Part shown: piece by piece, positions 52,801-60,598 of the stretch
Position numbering within the stretch: position 1 is the stretch's first letter
How the letters are laid out: each line of letters opens with the position of its first letter
NCBI RefSeq assembly: GCF_014654785.1
Contig: NZ_BNBD01000002.1
Location: 248,001-312,000 of the forward strand
Direction: 5' to 3'
Length of the DNA stretch: 64,000 nucleotides
From: Streptomyces mashuensis
GTDB taxonomy: Bacteria; Actinomycetota; Actinomycetes; Streptomycetales; Streptomycetaceae
The notes under the pieces: model-generated
The model's input: the letters and a program-made list of their open reading frames with translations, nothing else
Told to the model about the DNA's origin: nothing
The model's database searches: none
Position numbers and translations under genes: made by a program

Positions 52801-55800
52801 AGCGGGGCGCCGGGTCGGGCATGATCACCCGGCTGACCAACGCGCTGGAGAAGGCGTCCGCCCTCCAAGAGGCTGACCGCGCCCGGCTGCCGGAACTCGA
52901 CGAACAGATAGCCCTCTTGCAGTCGGCGCAGGCCGCTGCGGATTTCACTCCGCAGATCGAGCACGCGCGGGCTCGCGCGAACCTGCTGGACGACATCGTC
53001 GGCCGGATAGCAGATCTCGACAGGGTGCCCGAGATCGACGAGGGGGAACTCGAGAAGAGGCTGACCAAGGCCCAGCGTCGCCGGATTGTCGAGGATCGGA
53101 ATCAGGCCCGCATCCCGCTCCAGGCTGCCGTCGGCGCCGCGGTGCTCACGCTCGAAGACTTCGACCGCAAGTTCCCCGAGCCCGAGCGCGCCGAGAAGCC
53201 GAAGGTGCCGGAGGAGCGGGAGCCGGAGCAGGACCAGGTGCGGCTCTCCACCGAGGAGGTCTCCCAGGCCCTCCGTCAGCTCCGTAGCGACGACACCAGC
53301 GAGGAGCACGCCGACGCGCCGGACAGCGCAGCGGGCGCTGCAGATGGCGGCGACGGCGGCCGCGACCTACCGGTGACGTCCGCTGCTCCCGGTGACGAGA
53401 ACCCGGAGGATGGCGACACAGAGCAGCCGGCACCGTCCCGGAGCGATGGGGTGGTCCAGCCGGACGCTCCGACCGACGAGGCAGAAGACGCCCCGGACGC
53501 CCCCACGGTCACCGACGACACGGTCACCCTCGACCGCGACGAGGTCGCCCAGCAGCTTGACGCCATCCGCCCTGAGGGCACCAAGGCACCGTCTGCCATG
53601 ACCGATCGGGAGATCGCCGACGAGATCGTGGCCCTCATGGAGCGGGAGATGGTCGACGGCGAGCTGATCGGCGCCGACCGTACCCGCATGGCCGTGCTGG
53701 AAGCGGAGAAGGACCGCCGCGCCGGGCGTACGCCGAAGCCGGAGCCGAAGAAGCCAGCGGCCGCCGAGCCGGATGGCAGCCTCTTCGACGTCGACGAGCC
53801 GGAGGCGCAGGGCCCCGTCGCCGCCGACCCGAACAATCCGCTCGACCAGCCTGACGATCTCTTCGGTACCCCGGACATGTTCGCTGACCACGAGGGACGT
53901 GACACGAGCCGCCTCCGCCCGGTGCAGATGCGCAACCCCGAGGACCTGGAGGAAGGAGTCCGGTACACCGACGCGGACGGTCGTACGCACACGGTCGCTG
54001 AGCCGCCGCGACGTACCAGCCGGGGCCGCGTCCGGATCGTCACCAGCGACGGCGAGGAGCGGTTCTACAACCGCGACGCCGAGCTCCGGCTGCGGCACCC
54101 GGACGAGGAGCTCGACAACGGCCGAGACGAACAGTCGACGCCGGACCTCGGCAACGGTGACGCCCCCGCGCGCCTTCATGACGACGACACCGAGCGCGAC
54201 GAAACCCCGGAGCTCGGCCAGCAGGACGACAGGCAGCCGGGGGACGGCGGCGAGCAGCCCCAGGGCGAGGAGCGGCGCAGCGACGATCCGCGTCACAGCG
54301 ACCGCAACGCGGACGGCGCAGCGCCGGACGCAGCCCCCGCAGGTTCTGGCGGCCCGCAAACGCCGGACGCTGCACATGACCCGGACACCAACGACACGGA
54401 CGCCGACAAGCCCGATGCGCAGGACGACGAATTCGACGGCTCGCGCCGTCGCCGTCGCCTTGGCCGTGAGGGCGGCGGCGCCGGCGGAGGAGGCTTCGGC
54501 GGTGCGGGCGGCCCGGGGCTGCCCCAACTCAGCCTGCCGCACCCTCCTCGCATCCCGGCGGCCGGCAGCGACGGAACGGACAGCGACGGCACCCACCGCG
54601 ACAGCGTGGCGCCCGACCGTACGCCGCCGCGCAACGTGGCCGACCTCCGCGACGCGTGGCGCCGCGGCGACCAGCTGACCGCTGACGAGAACACCCCCGA
54701 ACGGCGGGCATTCCTCGCACAGCTCGCCGACAACCCGACGCTCACCCTCTCTTCCAACGGCGGGCTGGTCACCTGGACCGATGACACCGCCCCCGAGGGG
54801 ATGCGGCGTTGGCACTTCGCGCAGGCCCGCAACGGCGGCCGCTTCGGCAAGATCACACTCACGGCACGCACCGCCGACGACGCCCGTGACCTCGCCGACC
54901 TCTTCGAGATCACCACCGACGCGAACGGGCAGCCGATCAACTGGCACCAGCCGCTCACCCCGGGCGCCATCGACCAGTGGCGCGACCATCAGGGCCGCAC
55001 GCTGCCCGATGCTCTGCGCACGATGCGTGACCTGTTCCAGGACGGCGACGAGCAGAACAACGACACCCCGCAGCCCAAGCCCGTCGCCGCCCTCCCGGAG
55101 GACCTGACCGACCTGAGCGACGACGACCTCGCCGCAGCATGGGGGCGGGGCCTTTCCGAGGCCGACCAGACGCGCGTCGCCAAGGAGATGGACCGGCGCG
55201 ACGACACCGACCAACGAGTGCGGGACGCCATCCCGACCACGCCAGCAGCCGACGCCGAAGAAGTTCGACGCCGCGGCGAAGCCATGGACGCCGCGCTGGG
55301 CTTCGGGAATGCCGATGTCACCCGGCGCCCGCAGACCCGTGAGGAGCGCCTGCAGCATGAATTCCAGGACGTCGACGAGGCGCGCTACTCCGCCGCGATC
55401 GACGCCACCAACGGCTACTTCTTCAGCAGCACGAGCCGCAGCCTCCCGCCAGTCAGCGAGCGCGACCTGTTCTCCGGCGGTTCCCTGTCCCAGTTCGGCC
55501 GGTGGCGGGACTACGCCAGCGAAGAACTGATCGAGTGGTTCGACAACAACGGAGGGCGCCTCACCTACAACCAGTACAAGCAGCGCCGCCGCGCGGACGA
55601 GAGGGTCGACCGCGAGAAGTACGAGAAGGAGCAGCGCCGCGCCGCGGCCGCGAATGACACGGCCACTCCTGGGGCGGACAGCCTCGCCGGACCTGGCACC
55701 GACGGCATTGACCTGCCGTCGTTCACCCTCACCCCGGAGTCCGAGGAGGACGCGAACCGCCGCTTCGGCGGCACCGACCAGGTGCGTGCCCTCGCCGAGC

Positions 55801-58800
55801 GCGCCGAACTCCGCCCGGCTGCTGCCAGCACCGGCACGTTCGACGTCTGGATGAACGGCCGCCGCATCGGCACCGTGCGCAACGCGAACCCCAACTCGCC
55901 CGACCGCCAGCAAATGTGGGACGCAACGCCGCTGCTGACGATCAACCACGACCACAACAGCCGATCCGCCACCCGAGAGTTGGCCGTGGCCAACCTGGTG
56001 GTACGCGCCGAGCGAAACCCCGCCGACGCCACGAACCCCAACGAGGACACCTGGAACACGGTCAAGGCGCACCTCGCAGGCCACACGCCGGAGCTGCCAG
56101 ACCTCCCCGGCAGCCTCAGCAGCGACCCGGCGGTCAAGGAGCGGTACGACCGGCTCGTGCAGCTCGTCGAGTCCTTCCGTTCGCAGCAGTCGCCCAACGG
56201 AAACCTGGCGAAGGACCTGGCGCAGGCCCGCGACGAGTTCCAGTGGCTGCGCGACACCTTGTCCGCCACCCAAGGCAGTCAGCAGGACCGTGAGGGCCTC
56301 CAGGACCTGGAGCAGCGATCCGTGTGGGCGGAGCGCCTGCGCGAGGGACTCGCCGAGGACGCCGAGAACCGGGCCCCGGACGGGCCCGGCGACGAGCCGG
56401 ACGGAGCAACCCCGGCGGTGACCGCCGCAGCCCCCGGCGGCTCGGAGGAGCCGTCCAACGACGACGTAGCCACCCCCGCCCCCGGCGGTACCGCCGCCCT
56501 GCGCCTGAGTGCAGTAGGCCAGCCGCGCCCGGCGGACGCCGCACCGGACGTGCCTGAAACCCGGCGCGACGACAGCCCCGCAGACGTGCCAGAAACTCGG
56601 CGCGACGACAGCGTCCCGGACGTGCCCGAGACTCCGCGCGGCGACAGCGCCCCGGACGCCGCGAGCGCCCCCGAAGCAAACGGCAGTGACGATTCGGAGA
56701 CCAAGCGCACCGGCACCGACGAAACGCCGACCTCAGCCGTCGGCCCAGCCCGCGAGCCCCGGCCCGCGCCGGAGTCGACCCAGGCGTCCGACCGCACCGC
56801 CGAGGACACGAACGAGCCCGAGCACCGTTCGGCCCCCGAGCCCATCGGCGGACAGCCCGCGCACTGGGCCAGTGCCGATCAGCTCCAGCCCGGCGACATG
56901 GCCCGCATCGACGGCACGACCCGCCGTGGCCGCGCCGTGACCCGTGCCGGGTACGTCCTTGATGCCCCGGAGCGCGTCACCGTGACCCGCCGGGGACGCA
57001 CCGAGGACATGTGGCGTACGACGATCGGCGAGAGCCCCGATGGCCGGACCGGCAGCCGCGGCACCGTCTACACGCCGCTCAACGCCAGCGCCGCCCATGC
57101 CGAGGCCCCGGAAGCCCATGCACCCGGCGCCCCGGCGAGCGGCGCCCAGGACGACGTCGTCAGCGGTGACCTGCCCGACGCCATCGCCACCGACATCCGC
57201 GGCATCGGCCTGTTCCCCGGCAGCCACGTCACCGGCAGCGGTGACCGCGAAGGCACGGTCACCGGCGTCACCGACACCACTGTCTCCGTGCGGTGGGCCG
57301 ACGGCGACACCGACAACGCAGCCGCGCCGGCCTCTCTCGCGGTCGACGACACCGAGGACCGGCGCCCCGCCGGCTGGACCCCCACCGGCCAGCGGATCCG
57401 TCCTGGCCACGTCGTCTCCGACGAGAACGGCGCACTCCTCGGACCGGTCGACGAGGCCAACGGCGACAGCATCACGGTCGCCACCGCGGAGGGCACCACC
57501 ACCCGCCACGCCGCGGACCTTCGCGTCGTCGGGGAAGTCCGCGACGACACCCCCGAAACCGCACCCGTCACCGGCATCAGCGAATCGACCGCCGACGAGA
57601 TCAACAAGGGCGACGTCGTCGTGCTCGACCTCGACGGCGCTCCAACCACCGTGGAGATCCTGGACACCAACCGCGACGGCGACCGCGTCACCCTCGACTA
57701 CGTCGACACCACGACGGGCGAGCTCGGCGCCATCGACATGGACGTCACGGCCGTCGTCCACAAGGCCGAAGGCCCGAACGGCGCCGCACCGGACCTCGGC
57801 CCGGACGATGCGCCGGCCGCCGACGACGAACTCACCGTCCACGAGCCGCTGCCCTCGCTCGATCCCGTCGACGGCCCCACGGTCGACCCCGACCTCACCC
57901 CGGCCGACCGCGACGCCATCGCCGACAACGGCAGCAGCCCCGAGGACAACCCCGACGCCCAGCAAGCCGCCGCCCGGCTCGGCGCCGACCTCCCCGTCAC
58001 GCCGGAGCAGGCCACCGCCCTCGCGGCCCAACTCCGGGCGAACGCGGACCCGACGACCGCAGAGGGGCGGGCCGCACTGCGCGCCGCCGACCACCTCGAC
58101 CGCGCTGCCGGCCGGACGGCGCCCGAAGGACTCGACCGCCCCCGTCCGTCCAACGCCGCGCAGATCAGCGAAGGCGACATCATCGCCATGCCCGACCAGC
58201 GCCGCGGCGACGAGATCCACATCTACCGCGTCATCGACGTGGAGGAAGGCCCCGGCGGGGTGCGCAGCCTGCTCTTGGAGGACGAGAACCGGCAGTGGAA
58301 GCGACGCATCGTCCACGCCGCCATGCCTGTGTGGCAGCTCCCCGAGCCCGCCCCGGACACCACCGGCAGCGACACCCCGGACCCGGCTCCCGCCCCGGCG
58401 CCGCGCGACCCCAACCCGCCGATCGCCGCGGTGCGGCGCCAGATCGTCGCCGACCACAGCCGAACGGTGGCCATACGCATCATCGACGAGGCCGTTGCCG
58501 GGACCGAGCCGCCCGGCGACATCCACGCCCTGCGCGAGCAGATCGCGCAGCGTCTGACCCCCGATGCCCTGCAAGAGGCCCGCAATGCCGCCCGCCAGGA
58601 CGCCAACGCCGCCCTGGACGCTGCGGGCATCACCGGCCGCGACCGTGCCGCCGTACAGCAGGCCCTCCACCGGGCCCGCACGAAGGCGCACGAGCGGACC
58701 GTCCGTGCCGCGCTCCGTACGATCAACGACCTCGAACCCCTCCCCGGCGAGCCCAACGAGGACCTGGCGCAGCGCGCGGCTGGCCTGCTGCGGCTTATCC

Positions 58801-60302
58801 CGGACCAGTTCAACGCCCCGTCCCCGTCGCGCCCACGCAACGTCCCGAACAGTGACGGGCTCGCCGACGCCACCACGCACGTCGACGACGCGGTGACCGC
58901 GCTTCTGAGGCAGCTCGAAGAGGCCGGGGTCGACCCGGCCGACACCGAGGCACTGACGCGGCTCCTCACGGCGCAGCTCGACGGAACCCGACAGGCCGCC
59001 GCCCGGCAGATCGCCGGCCGCGCCGCCGTCATGGCCCCGGACAGTGCCCGGCAGCCCGGCTTCCTCGCACGCGTCATCGCTCTGCTGGGGCGCATGGGCC
59101 GTCGCCTCATCGAGCTGGTGAAGACCGCCGCCGAGAAGATCGCCGAGCTGTGGCGCAACAGCCGTGAGCGACTTTCCCGCCTCAAGGCGTTCCTGCGCCG
59201 GCTGGTGGGGCGCGTGAGTAACTGGCCTGAGTCCCGCCGCCTGGCGCGTCTGCACGCCGCACTCGACCTCCCGGACATTGAGGGCGAGTCGCTGGCCGCA
59301 CGGGTGTCCCAGTGGGCGGGCCTGCTGCCCGAGCAGGGCCGCTTCGGGCACGCGCCCCGTCGCGTCTCCTGGTGGCGGCCGACGACGTGGGCGCAGCTCG
59401 CCGCGGGCAGGCTCCCCGGCCGCACCGCCGAGACGCGGTGGGTGCCGGACCGCGCCTCCGACGGCGGACCGGGCCTCAGCGCGCTGCGGCACATGGCCGT
59501 GCTGCGGGCGGCCGGCACGGACGTCGACCAGGACGTGACCCGCCATCTCGCCGATGCGCTCGGCGACGACTTCGGCGGCGACCCGCACGGCACCCTCCGC
59601 CACGCAGACGACTACGTGGCCGCCACCGAGCGACGTCTGCTCAACCTCCAGGCCGCGCGCAGCAGCAACATCGTCCAGGACCCGGCCGTGGACGTGGAGA
59701 TCGCTGCCGCGCGCATGGAAGCCGCGGCCGCCCGCCGCGAATGGGAGGAGCTGCGGACGCGATACGCCGCGGCGGTGCCCGGCGCCGTTGCGGTGGCCCT
59801 GGCCAATGTCCGTGACCTCGGCCCCCAGGGCGCCGCGGGCGTCGTGTTCGGCCTGGACACCACCCCGGACGCCGAGCGGGCCGTGCGCGACGTGCAGCGC
59901 CTCATCCCCAGGGACTGGCTCGCCACCCCGGACGGGCGCCAGCTCACCGCCGTCACAGGTGAGGCAGGCCGGTACGAACCCGATACGCGTCGTGTCACAG
60001 TCGCCGACCTCGGCGACGCTGGCCTGGGCACGGCCGCGCACGCCCTGGGGCAGCATCTCGCCGGGCACGTGCCGGACCTCGACGCCGCGCAGCGCGCCTT
60101 CTGGTACACGCGCACGCACACCGGCCGCCCCGGCGCCCGCACGCTCGACCACACCGCCCTCGGAAGGCTCCTGGCCCAGCAGCAGACGCAGACGGCCACG
60201 GGTGACAGCTTCGCCCGATCGCTGCAGGCCATGTTCACCGGCGACTGGTACGAGGACGACGACTTGAGGGCGTTCCTCCTCGGCCTGCTCGCCACACGAT
60301 GA
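43869..60302 (+). CDS. Giant multidomain protein (polyvalent-type) with DNA methyltransferase and helicase
   Basis: A 5477-residue protein. It begins with HPRDSKGRFIETGGVAR, then two copies of an about 100-residue module (residues about 214-327 and 381-479); a third copy is near 3623-3730. From about 1410 there is an N6-adenine DNA methyltransferase (EAGSGSGTFFG near 1552; IGNVPFA near 1613) and then a SNF2-type helicase (HEVGLGKTST near 2240; VVDEAHRYKG near 2405; GTPLSNS; EQRNGRAIRYG near 2752). Later parts are helical and acidic, with a 36-bp tandem repeat, five SH3/KOW-like segments (about 4335-4826), and a C-terminal AHALGQHLAGH near 5390 that looks like a degenerate metallopeptidase motif. 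The pattern resembles phage polyvalent proteins such as P1 DarB, which enter with the DNA and protect it from restriction. The stretch at about 1296-1408 is low-complexity and covers a nested gene in another frame. Confidence 0.85.
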   Translation: MVNRTSPADLSRTLEAKSVRRPWNAALHPRDSKGRFIETGGVARLWSGKLARVVRALPHDRVLVQDRAADGTYTGRRHSTSARWITMVARPDGSAPTSNQKKVEAEDARRDQDERRGLGLSRDDHGDPDTPDEPHDADDEGNPIGGDAGDSPAGDDQDEPEDGHHDVDTAALPNRKARAGARFEDTAAVRRHFLDLAQQPGANAPALRRLAGDEDLQVTPSGGLVTTRDDATGRWYLTSTGTGGYLGVGDFATREEAEAAADYINEHVRNGHIMPGEFNEPIDFSDPKIAEWLLTWRSTKGEDAEQAIRRAVRDFHASWENDNAPKAPVASQQRAQARGRFTTLQQVRANWSQRADALRASGSEQDRRAARDLDALVKEQRLKLVGGGQFVARRIEGDWYLHATGTGQQMPWWFDRQGDAKGFAEHIVGALKDKDGAPLDFSDPKFAEYRRTWRSAKGRDYQQEWTAARALWDQDHPPKHSIATDRLAETLRRRPFGDDDGQAPKADAPTQSTTKPEVTDKPETPEHVRADSAESEQERSTSAEEPASAPEPAVVQQLEEGSEPETDGRPVGVPKEAEPVEGVPGYWATSWNPGPVTVYGPDGARIASVVGSYSDRHAMVDGVYVPIGSNANIADQIIARHHLATTNPDQADHVHLAWTTHKGKRVLAVRGTIKNDARDDRAVGAAGKLAWSPVQKARITGTQWKPETRDRKAADILAAFVRQGRNVRVTDEDRNNAGAPDTAQLDEDAKELRAMPEADLRQHRDNLKVHAEVATTPARKQRARAALQKVEAELERRRIDQADENNHDEPQPPKPSAQDRAAAMSDEDLTEAINRSERDRGTYGPRRGDRLNEDEQALYADRRRRTTERVNQAERPQDLSDEDLATRIKELQSRERAHKPSGTIHEEEDLAPERDLWNQVTERLADAETEQQARRLHAIQQRPPVQDLEDDALEKEFLSLPARMRRLGAEQNEILAARRHAVYEERQNRKADVYRNGPDPAGLNDADLDQAFRDLHKKRNLTTGREREALEERLKALFEEQNRRGAEGREQKVNRAEAREDPLTSSYGISVRVDGNDYGQISYHEHDSPYAGGHKAGWNAQRQRHGSTLGAFPSMPEALAAIVDSYDTDPASEPVRLYGPVRRVWVPKMFFELYQSSRRADSFPAASKERQTLYGLFKGHGYGWSDNTNPITGKIGKGANIDVPEGLLAEFHRVTEDLSREMMLRSSDRELDSSDRSKARTRLASINAALHGIDGQRTAVRKDGGDDDRKVISREEIEAQQAALRAALGTDEGADGEHLQPDGQGPLDEVPSAGAGSDGRRGDVLPEQGQGDRDGDSGGRGGAGGDRAGGDGVREPGGSDQADQGGRDRDGSAGAAAGAGAGDRGAAGTQSGDAGSAGDAGRGVRHVAPRFRPNPADAATKGPIQRAAANVEAIRVLKRLERENRPATEKEKVTLARWSGWGAVPIMFASEPNEKEPRYQQGGARYGKFAQDHARWAEYRDLRTMLSDELTPLEWQQARRGTLSMHYTPQPIAEAMWDGLKALGFERGDVLEAGSGSGTFFGVSPEGARLTGIELDPTTARIAKAIYPDANVLNENFAETDAHPGTFDASIGNVPFASVPFGDKRYPAESLHNGFITKELALTRPGGITLLITSRHTLDSKGDKARKQIAKYGDLIGAVRLPSGVFNDAGTSVVTDVLVLRRRADGDDPGDTSWLNAPERKVGDVREHVNSYFTEHPEHILGDLTTESSPFGPRLTVKGNPAKAADQLRDALKDIATKAKADGNGYKPHPDGDNRPPVLLQTAREKHANDWTGRLYEGDDGKLYQHVNGGNPVVVEPSDGREDQLRALMELRDVAAELRVLDRKNAEDERAEKLRAQLRGLHTAYVEQHGPLSKPGQFRSMKTGTRPDGTEERTPTAFGYFRSDPDAGSVLALERWDADKQEPILSRVFDERAAARRQPLDRTDDPKTALSAVVAATGEVDLGEIARLLNMDPQDALRALGNEVFTDPTTGRLELAGAYLSGPVRDKLEAARRAAEKDPAFAVNVSALEAVQPPDRTIGEFTPEMGAHWTPPELLQGFLREYLGDKTLRVAHDDRYGWMLYTGQVPKANNVLHGVAADEEKGTKGKNAVEIARAILGHGSLTIYRDDKRRDVDEETSRLVRQKADQMRSEFAKYATANADRLTRLTDSYNKIMNGHVVRSYDGMSPSLDGFTPDRTPHAWQRSGAARMQFERSVILAHEVGLGKTSTLVMGTQALKASGQIEKPYAVVPDHLAQQWYDEARFLYPNAEIHLITSGDLADGRRDSTLEWLRANKPDLVIFTEPAFGSIKMSPEAQEEYEFRELQALREQLDRQYEDATNPDHPFIVAKIEQRIATVQNKISKNAAPMRTPGQTYWDDLGYDYAVVDEAHRYKGVGFRSREGGGDPASIRGIDLHQKLTDLHRRRAGRATVTLATGTPLSNSITEQFTMLALAAPWVLDSYKAGAPDLWAATFGRKTLRVENAPDGSGLRVVERFSEFHNRRAMKTMWGLVADTKRADDVGIPRPKIANGGPNLVMVDPTKDQTARLKQLVARGRAIHNGDVDRSQDNMLAVSNEGTSVALDPRLVDPKAPAGNKLAAVAARHVERYHQHKDRVYKTYYGSTEDHPTPGALQMIFLNEGVPGGNNRGSFDAYAELKRLMVAGGIPEEKIAFVQDHKKTGKPEELAELFRRARDGEIAVLIGSSSVAGTGMNAQNRMVSLTHVDLDWGAAQMEQRNGRAIRYGNQNPVVDIDIFATKGSLDGWKAGFVASKAEGLVDIQRPEMADSDTRDTVTELDVDYPDYETMEAEIGGNPYMSQLMKARRLLRDLEIDQHNEAAERVRRQEALADLKQELADTRDGIARREEALPRIRDVRGTFAMNLDGLPYTERADAAAALHRQVTTQLLEHDRDGIGPWKVLGQFGGLDVAVRTERRADGKLIAHVGFPDLARSDFERGPDDLKKRGAGSGMITRLTNALEKASALQEADRARLPELDEQIALLQSAQAAADFTPQIEHARARANLLDDIVGRIADLDRVPEIDEGELEKRLTKAQRRRIVEDRNQARIPLQAAVGAAVLTLEDFDRKFPEPERAEKPKVPEEREPEQDQVRLSTEEVSQALRQLRSDDTSEEHADAPDSAAGAADGGDGGRDLPVTSAAPGDENPEDGDTEQPAPSRSDGVVQPDAPTDEAEDAPDAPTVTDDTVTLDRDEVAQQLDAIRPEGTKAPSAMTDREIADEIVALMEREMVDGELIGADRTRMAVLEAEKDRRAGRTPKPEPKKPAAAEPDGSLFDVDEPEAQGPVAADPNNPLDQPDDLFGTPDMFADHEGRDTSRLRPVQMRNPEDLEEGVRYTDADGRTHTVAEPPRRTSRGRVRIVTSDGEERFYNRDAELRLRHPDEELDNGRDEQSTPDLGNGDAPARLHDDDTERDETPELGQQDDRQPGDGGEQPQGEERRSDDPRHSDRNADGAAPDAAPAGSGGPQTPDAAHDPDTNDTDADKPDAQDDEFDGSRRRRRLGREGGGAGGGGFGGAGGPGLPQLSLPHPPRIPAAGSDGTDSDGTHRDSVAPDRTPPRNVADLRDAWRRGDQLTADENTPERRAFLAQLADNPTLTLSSNGGLVTWTDDTAPEGMRRWHFAQARNGGRFGKITLTARTADDARDLADLFEITTDANGQPINWHQPLTPGAIDQWRDHQGRTLPDALRTMRDLFQDGDEQNNDTPQPKPVAALPEDLTDLSDDDLAAAWGRGLSEADQTRVAKEMDRRDDTDQRVRDAIPTTPAADAEEVRRRGEAMDAALGFGNADVTRRPQTREERLQHEFQDVDEARYSAAIDATNGYFFSSTSRSLPPVSERDLFSGGSLSQFGRWRDYASEELIEWFDNNGGRLTYNQYKQRRRADERVDREKYEKEQRRAAAANDTATPGADSLAGPGTDGIDLPSFTLTPESEEDANRRFGGTDQVRALAERAELRPAAASTGTFDVWMNGRRIGTVRNANPNSPDRQQMWDATPLLTINHDHNSRSATRELAVANLVVRAERNPADATNPNEDTWNTVKAHLAGHTPELPDLPGSLSSDPAVKERYDRLVQLVESFRSQQSPNGNLAKDLAQARDEFQWLRDTLSATQGSQQDREGLQDLEQRSVWAERLREGLAEDAENRAPDGPGDEPDGATPAVTAAAPGGSEEPSNDDVATPAPGGTAALRLSAVGQPRPADAAPDVPETRRDDSPADVPETRRDDSVPDVPETPRGDSAPDAASAPEANGSDDSETKRTGTDETPTSAVGPAREPRPAPESTQASDRTAEDTNEPEHRSAPEPIGGQPAHWASADQLQPGDMARIDGTTRRGRAVTRAGYVLDAPERVTVTRRGRTEDMWRTTIGESPDGRTGSRGTVYTPLNASAAHAEAPEAHAPGAPASGAQDDVVSGDLPDAIATDIRGIGLFPGSHVTGSGDREGTVTGVTDTTVSVRWADGDTDNAAAPASLAVDDTEDRRPAGWTPTGQRIRPGHVVSDENGALLGPVDEANGDSITVATAEGTTTRHAADLRVVGEVRDDTPETAPVTGISESTADEINKGDVVVLDLDGAPTTVEILDTNRDGDRVTLDYVDTTTGELGAIDMDVTAVVHKAEGPNGAAPDLGPDDAPAADDELTVHEPLPSLDPVDGPTVDPDLTPADRDAIADNGSSPEDNPDAQQAAARLGADLPVTPEQATALAAQLRANADPTTAEGRAALRAADHLDRAAGRTAPEGLDRPRPSNAAQISEGDIIAMPDQRRGDEIHIYRVIDVEEGPGGVRSLLLEDENRQWKRRIVHAAMPVWQLPEPAPDTTGSDTPDPAPAPAPRDPNPPIAAVRRQIVADHSRTVAIRIIDEAVAGTEPPGDIHALREQIAQRLTPDALQEARNAARQDANAALDAAGITGRDRAAVQQALHRARTKAHERTVRAALRTINDLEPLPGEPNEDLAQRAAGLLRLIPDQFNAPSPSRPRNVPNSDGLADATTHVDDAVTALLRQLEEAGVDPADTEALTRLLTAQLDGTRQAAARQIAGRAAVMAPDSARQPGFLARVIALLGRMGRRLIELVKTAAEKIAELWRNSRERLSRLKAFLRRLVGRVSNWPESRRLARLHAALDLPDIEGESLAARVSQWAGLLPEQGRFGHAPRRVSWWRPTTWAQLAAGRLPGRTAETRWVPDRASDGGPGLSALRHMAVLRAAGTDVDQDVTRHLADALGDDFGGDPHGTLRHADDYVAATERRLLNLQAARSSNIVQDPAVDVEIAAARMEAAAARREWEELRTRYAAAVPGAVAVALANVRDLGPQGAAGVVFGLDTTPDAERAVRDVQRLIPRDWLATPDGRQLTAVTGEAGRYEPDTRRVTVADLGDAGLGTAAHALGQHLAGHVPDLDAAQRAFWYTRTHTGRPGARTLDHTALGRLLAQQQTQTATGDSFARSLQAMFTGDWYEDDDLRAFLLGLLATR
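47755..48090 (+). CDS. Nested gene inside giant ORF
   Basis: In the +1 frame relative to the giant protein lies a 111-residue gene. The GTG at 47755 has GAAGGGG six bases upstream. The product is a normal helical protein (IYSQTARDHWTKYRPRELA, NKGREIETAILAAEEALE, IRQIRADATAMVLREL), ending in an acidic tail. The giant frame over the same bases reads Gly/Asp/Arg-rich low-complexity sequence, as a shadow frame would. So the true coding potential here belongs to the nested gene. Similar helical proteins with W-x4-RP and FF motifs occur in Streptomyces mobile elements. Role unknown. Confidence 0.65.
   Translation: MSIYSQTARDHWTKYRPRELAAMDDAETFFLNKGREIETAILAAEEALEATVLAATEYESRAGQIRQIRADATAMVLRELLPEPEPETEELPALSPEMRDLLAMQDAVYDM
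56547..56654 (+). repeat. Three-copy 36-bp tandem repeat in giant gene
   Basis: Three 36-bp units (56547-56582, 56583-56618, 56619-56654) encode repeats of DVPETRRDDS-type 12-residue units. They lie in a flexible acidic linker before the SH3-like part. Confidence 0.8.
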
Positions 60303-60313
60303 AGGAGAAGCCC

Positions 60314-60571
60314 ATGCCGCACACCGTCACTGGCCGGTTCGACGACGGCTCCGCCTACCAGGTGCAGATCACCGGAGACGCGGCACAGCCGGTGGTCGGC
60401 TCCACCCGCGCGGCGGCGCTCGTCGCGCTGCATGCGGGCGAGCCGATCCTGCTGACGCCGACGGGGCCGCTGCGGACGGTGTCCGGGGACGACGAGGACA
60501 CCGTTCTCGCCGTCATCCGCCGGTACACCGAGGTCATCGAGAGTCGCGAGGCGGGCAGCACAGGACACTAA
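60314..60571 (+). CDS. Small hypothetical protein after giant gene
   Basis: An 85-residue beta-rich protein (HTVTGRFDDGSAYQVQITGD, EPILLTPTGPLRTVSGDDED). The ATG at 60314 has AAGGAG six bases upstream; an ATG at 60299 that overlaps the giant gene's stop is a less likely start. It ends inside the next phage promoter element. Function unknown. Confidence 0.65.
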   Translation: MPHTVTGRFDDGSAYQVQITGDAAQPVVGSTRAAALVALHAGEPILLTPTGPLRTVSGDDEDTVLAVIRRYTEVIESREAGSTGH

Positions 60572-60598
60572 CCGGTCAGCCTCCCCACTCTGCGCGCC
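60557..60598 (+). promoter_or_regulatory. Predicted phage promoter, leaderless start at 60599
   Basis: AGCACAGGACACTAAC at 60557-60572 ends 26 nt before the GTG at 60599, which is preceded by GCGCGCC and lacks a ribosome binding site. Confidence 0.7.

Noticed and set aside
44538..60152. Long minus-strand ORFs opposite the giant gene (up to about 1100 codons)
   Set aside because: They are antisense frames created by high third-position GC; they carry no domain motifs, whereas the plus frame carries methyltransferase and helicase motifs.
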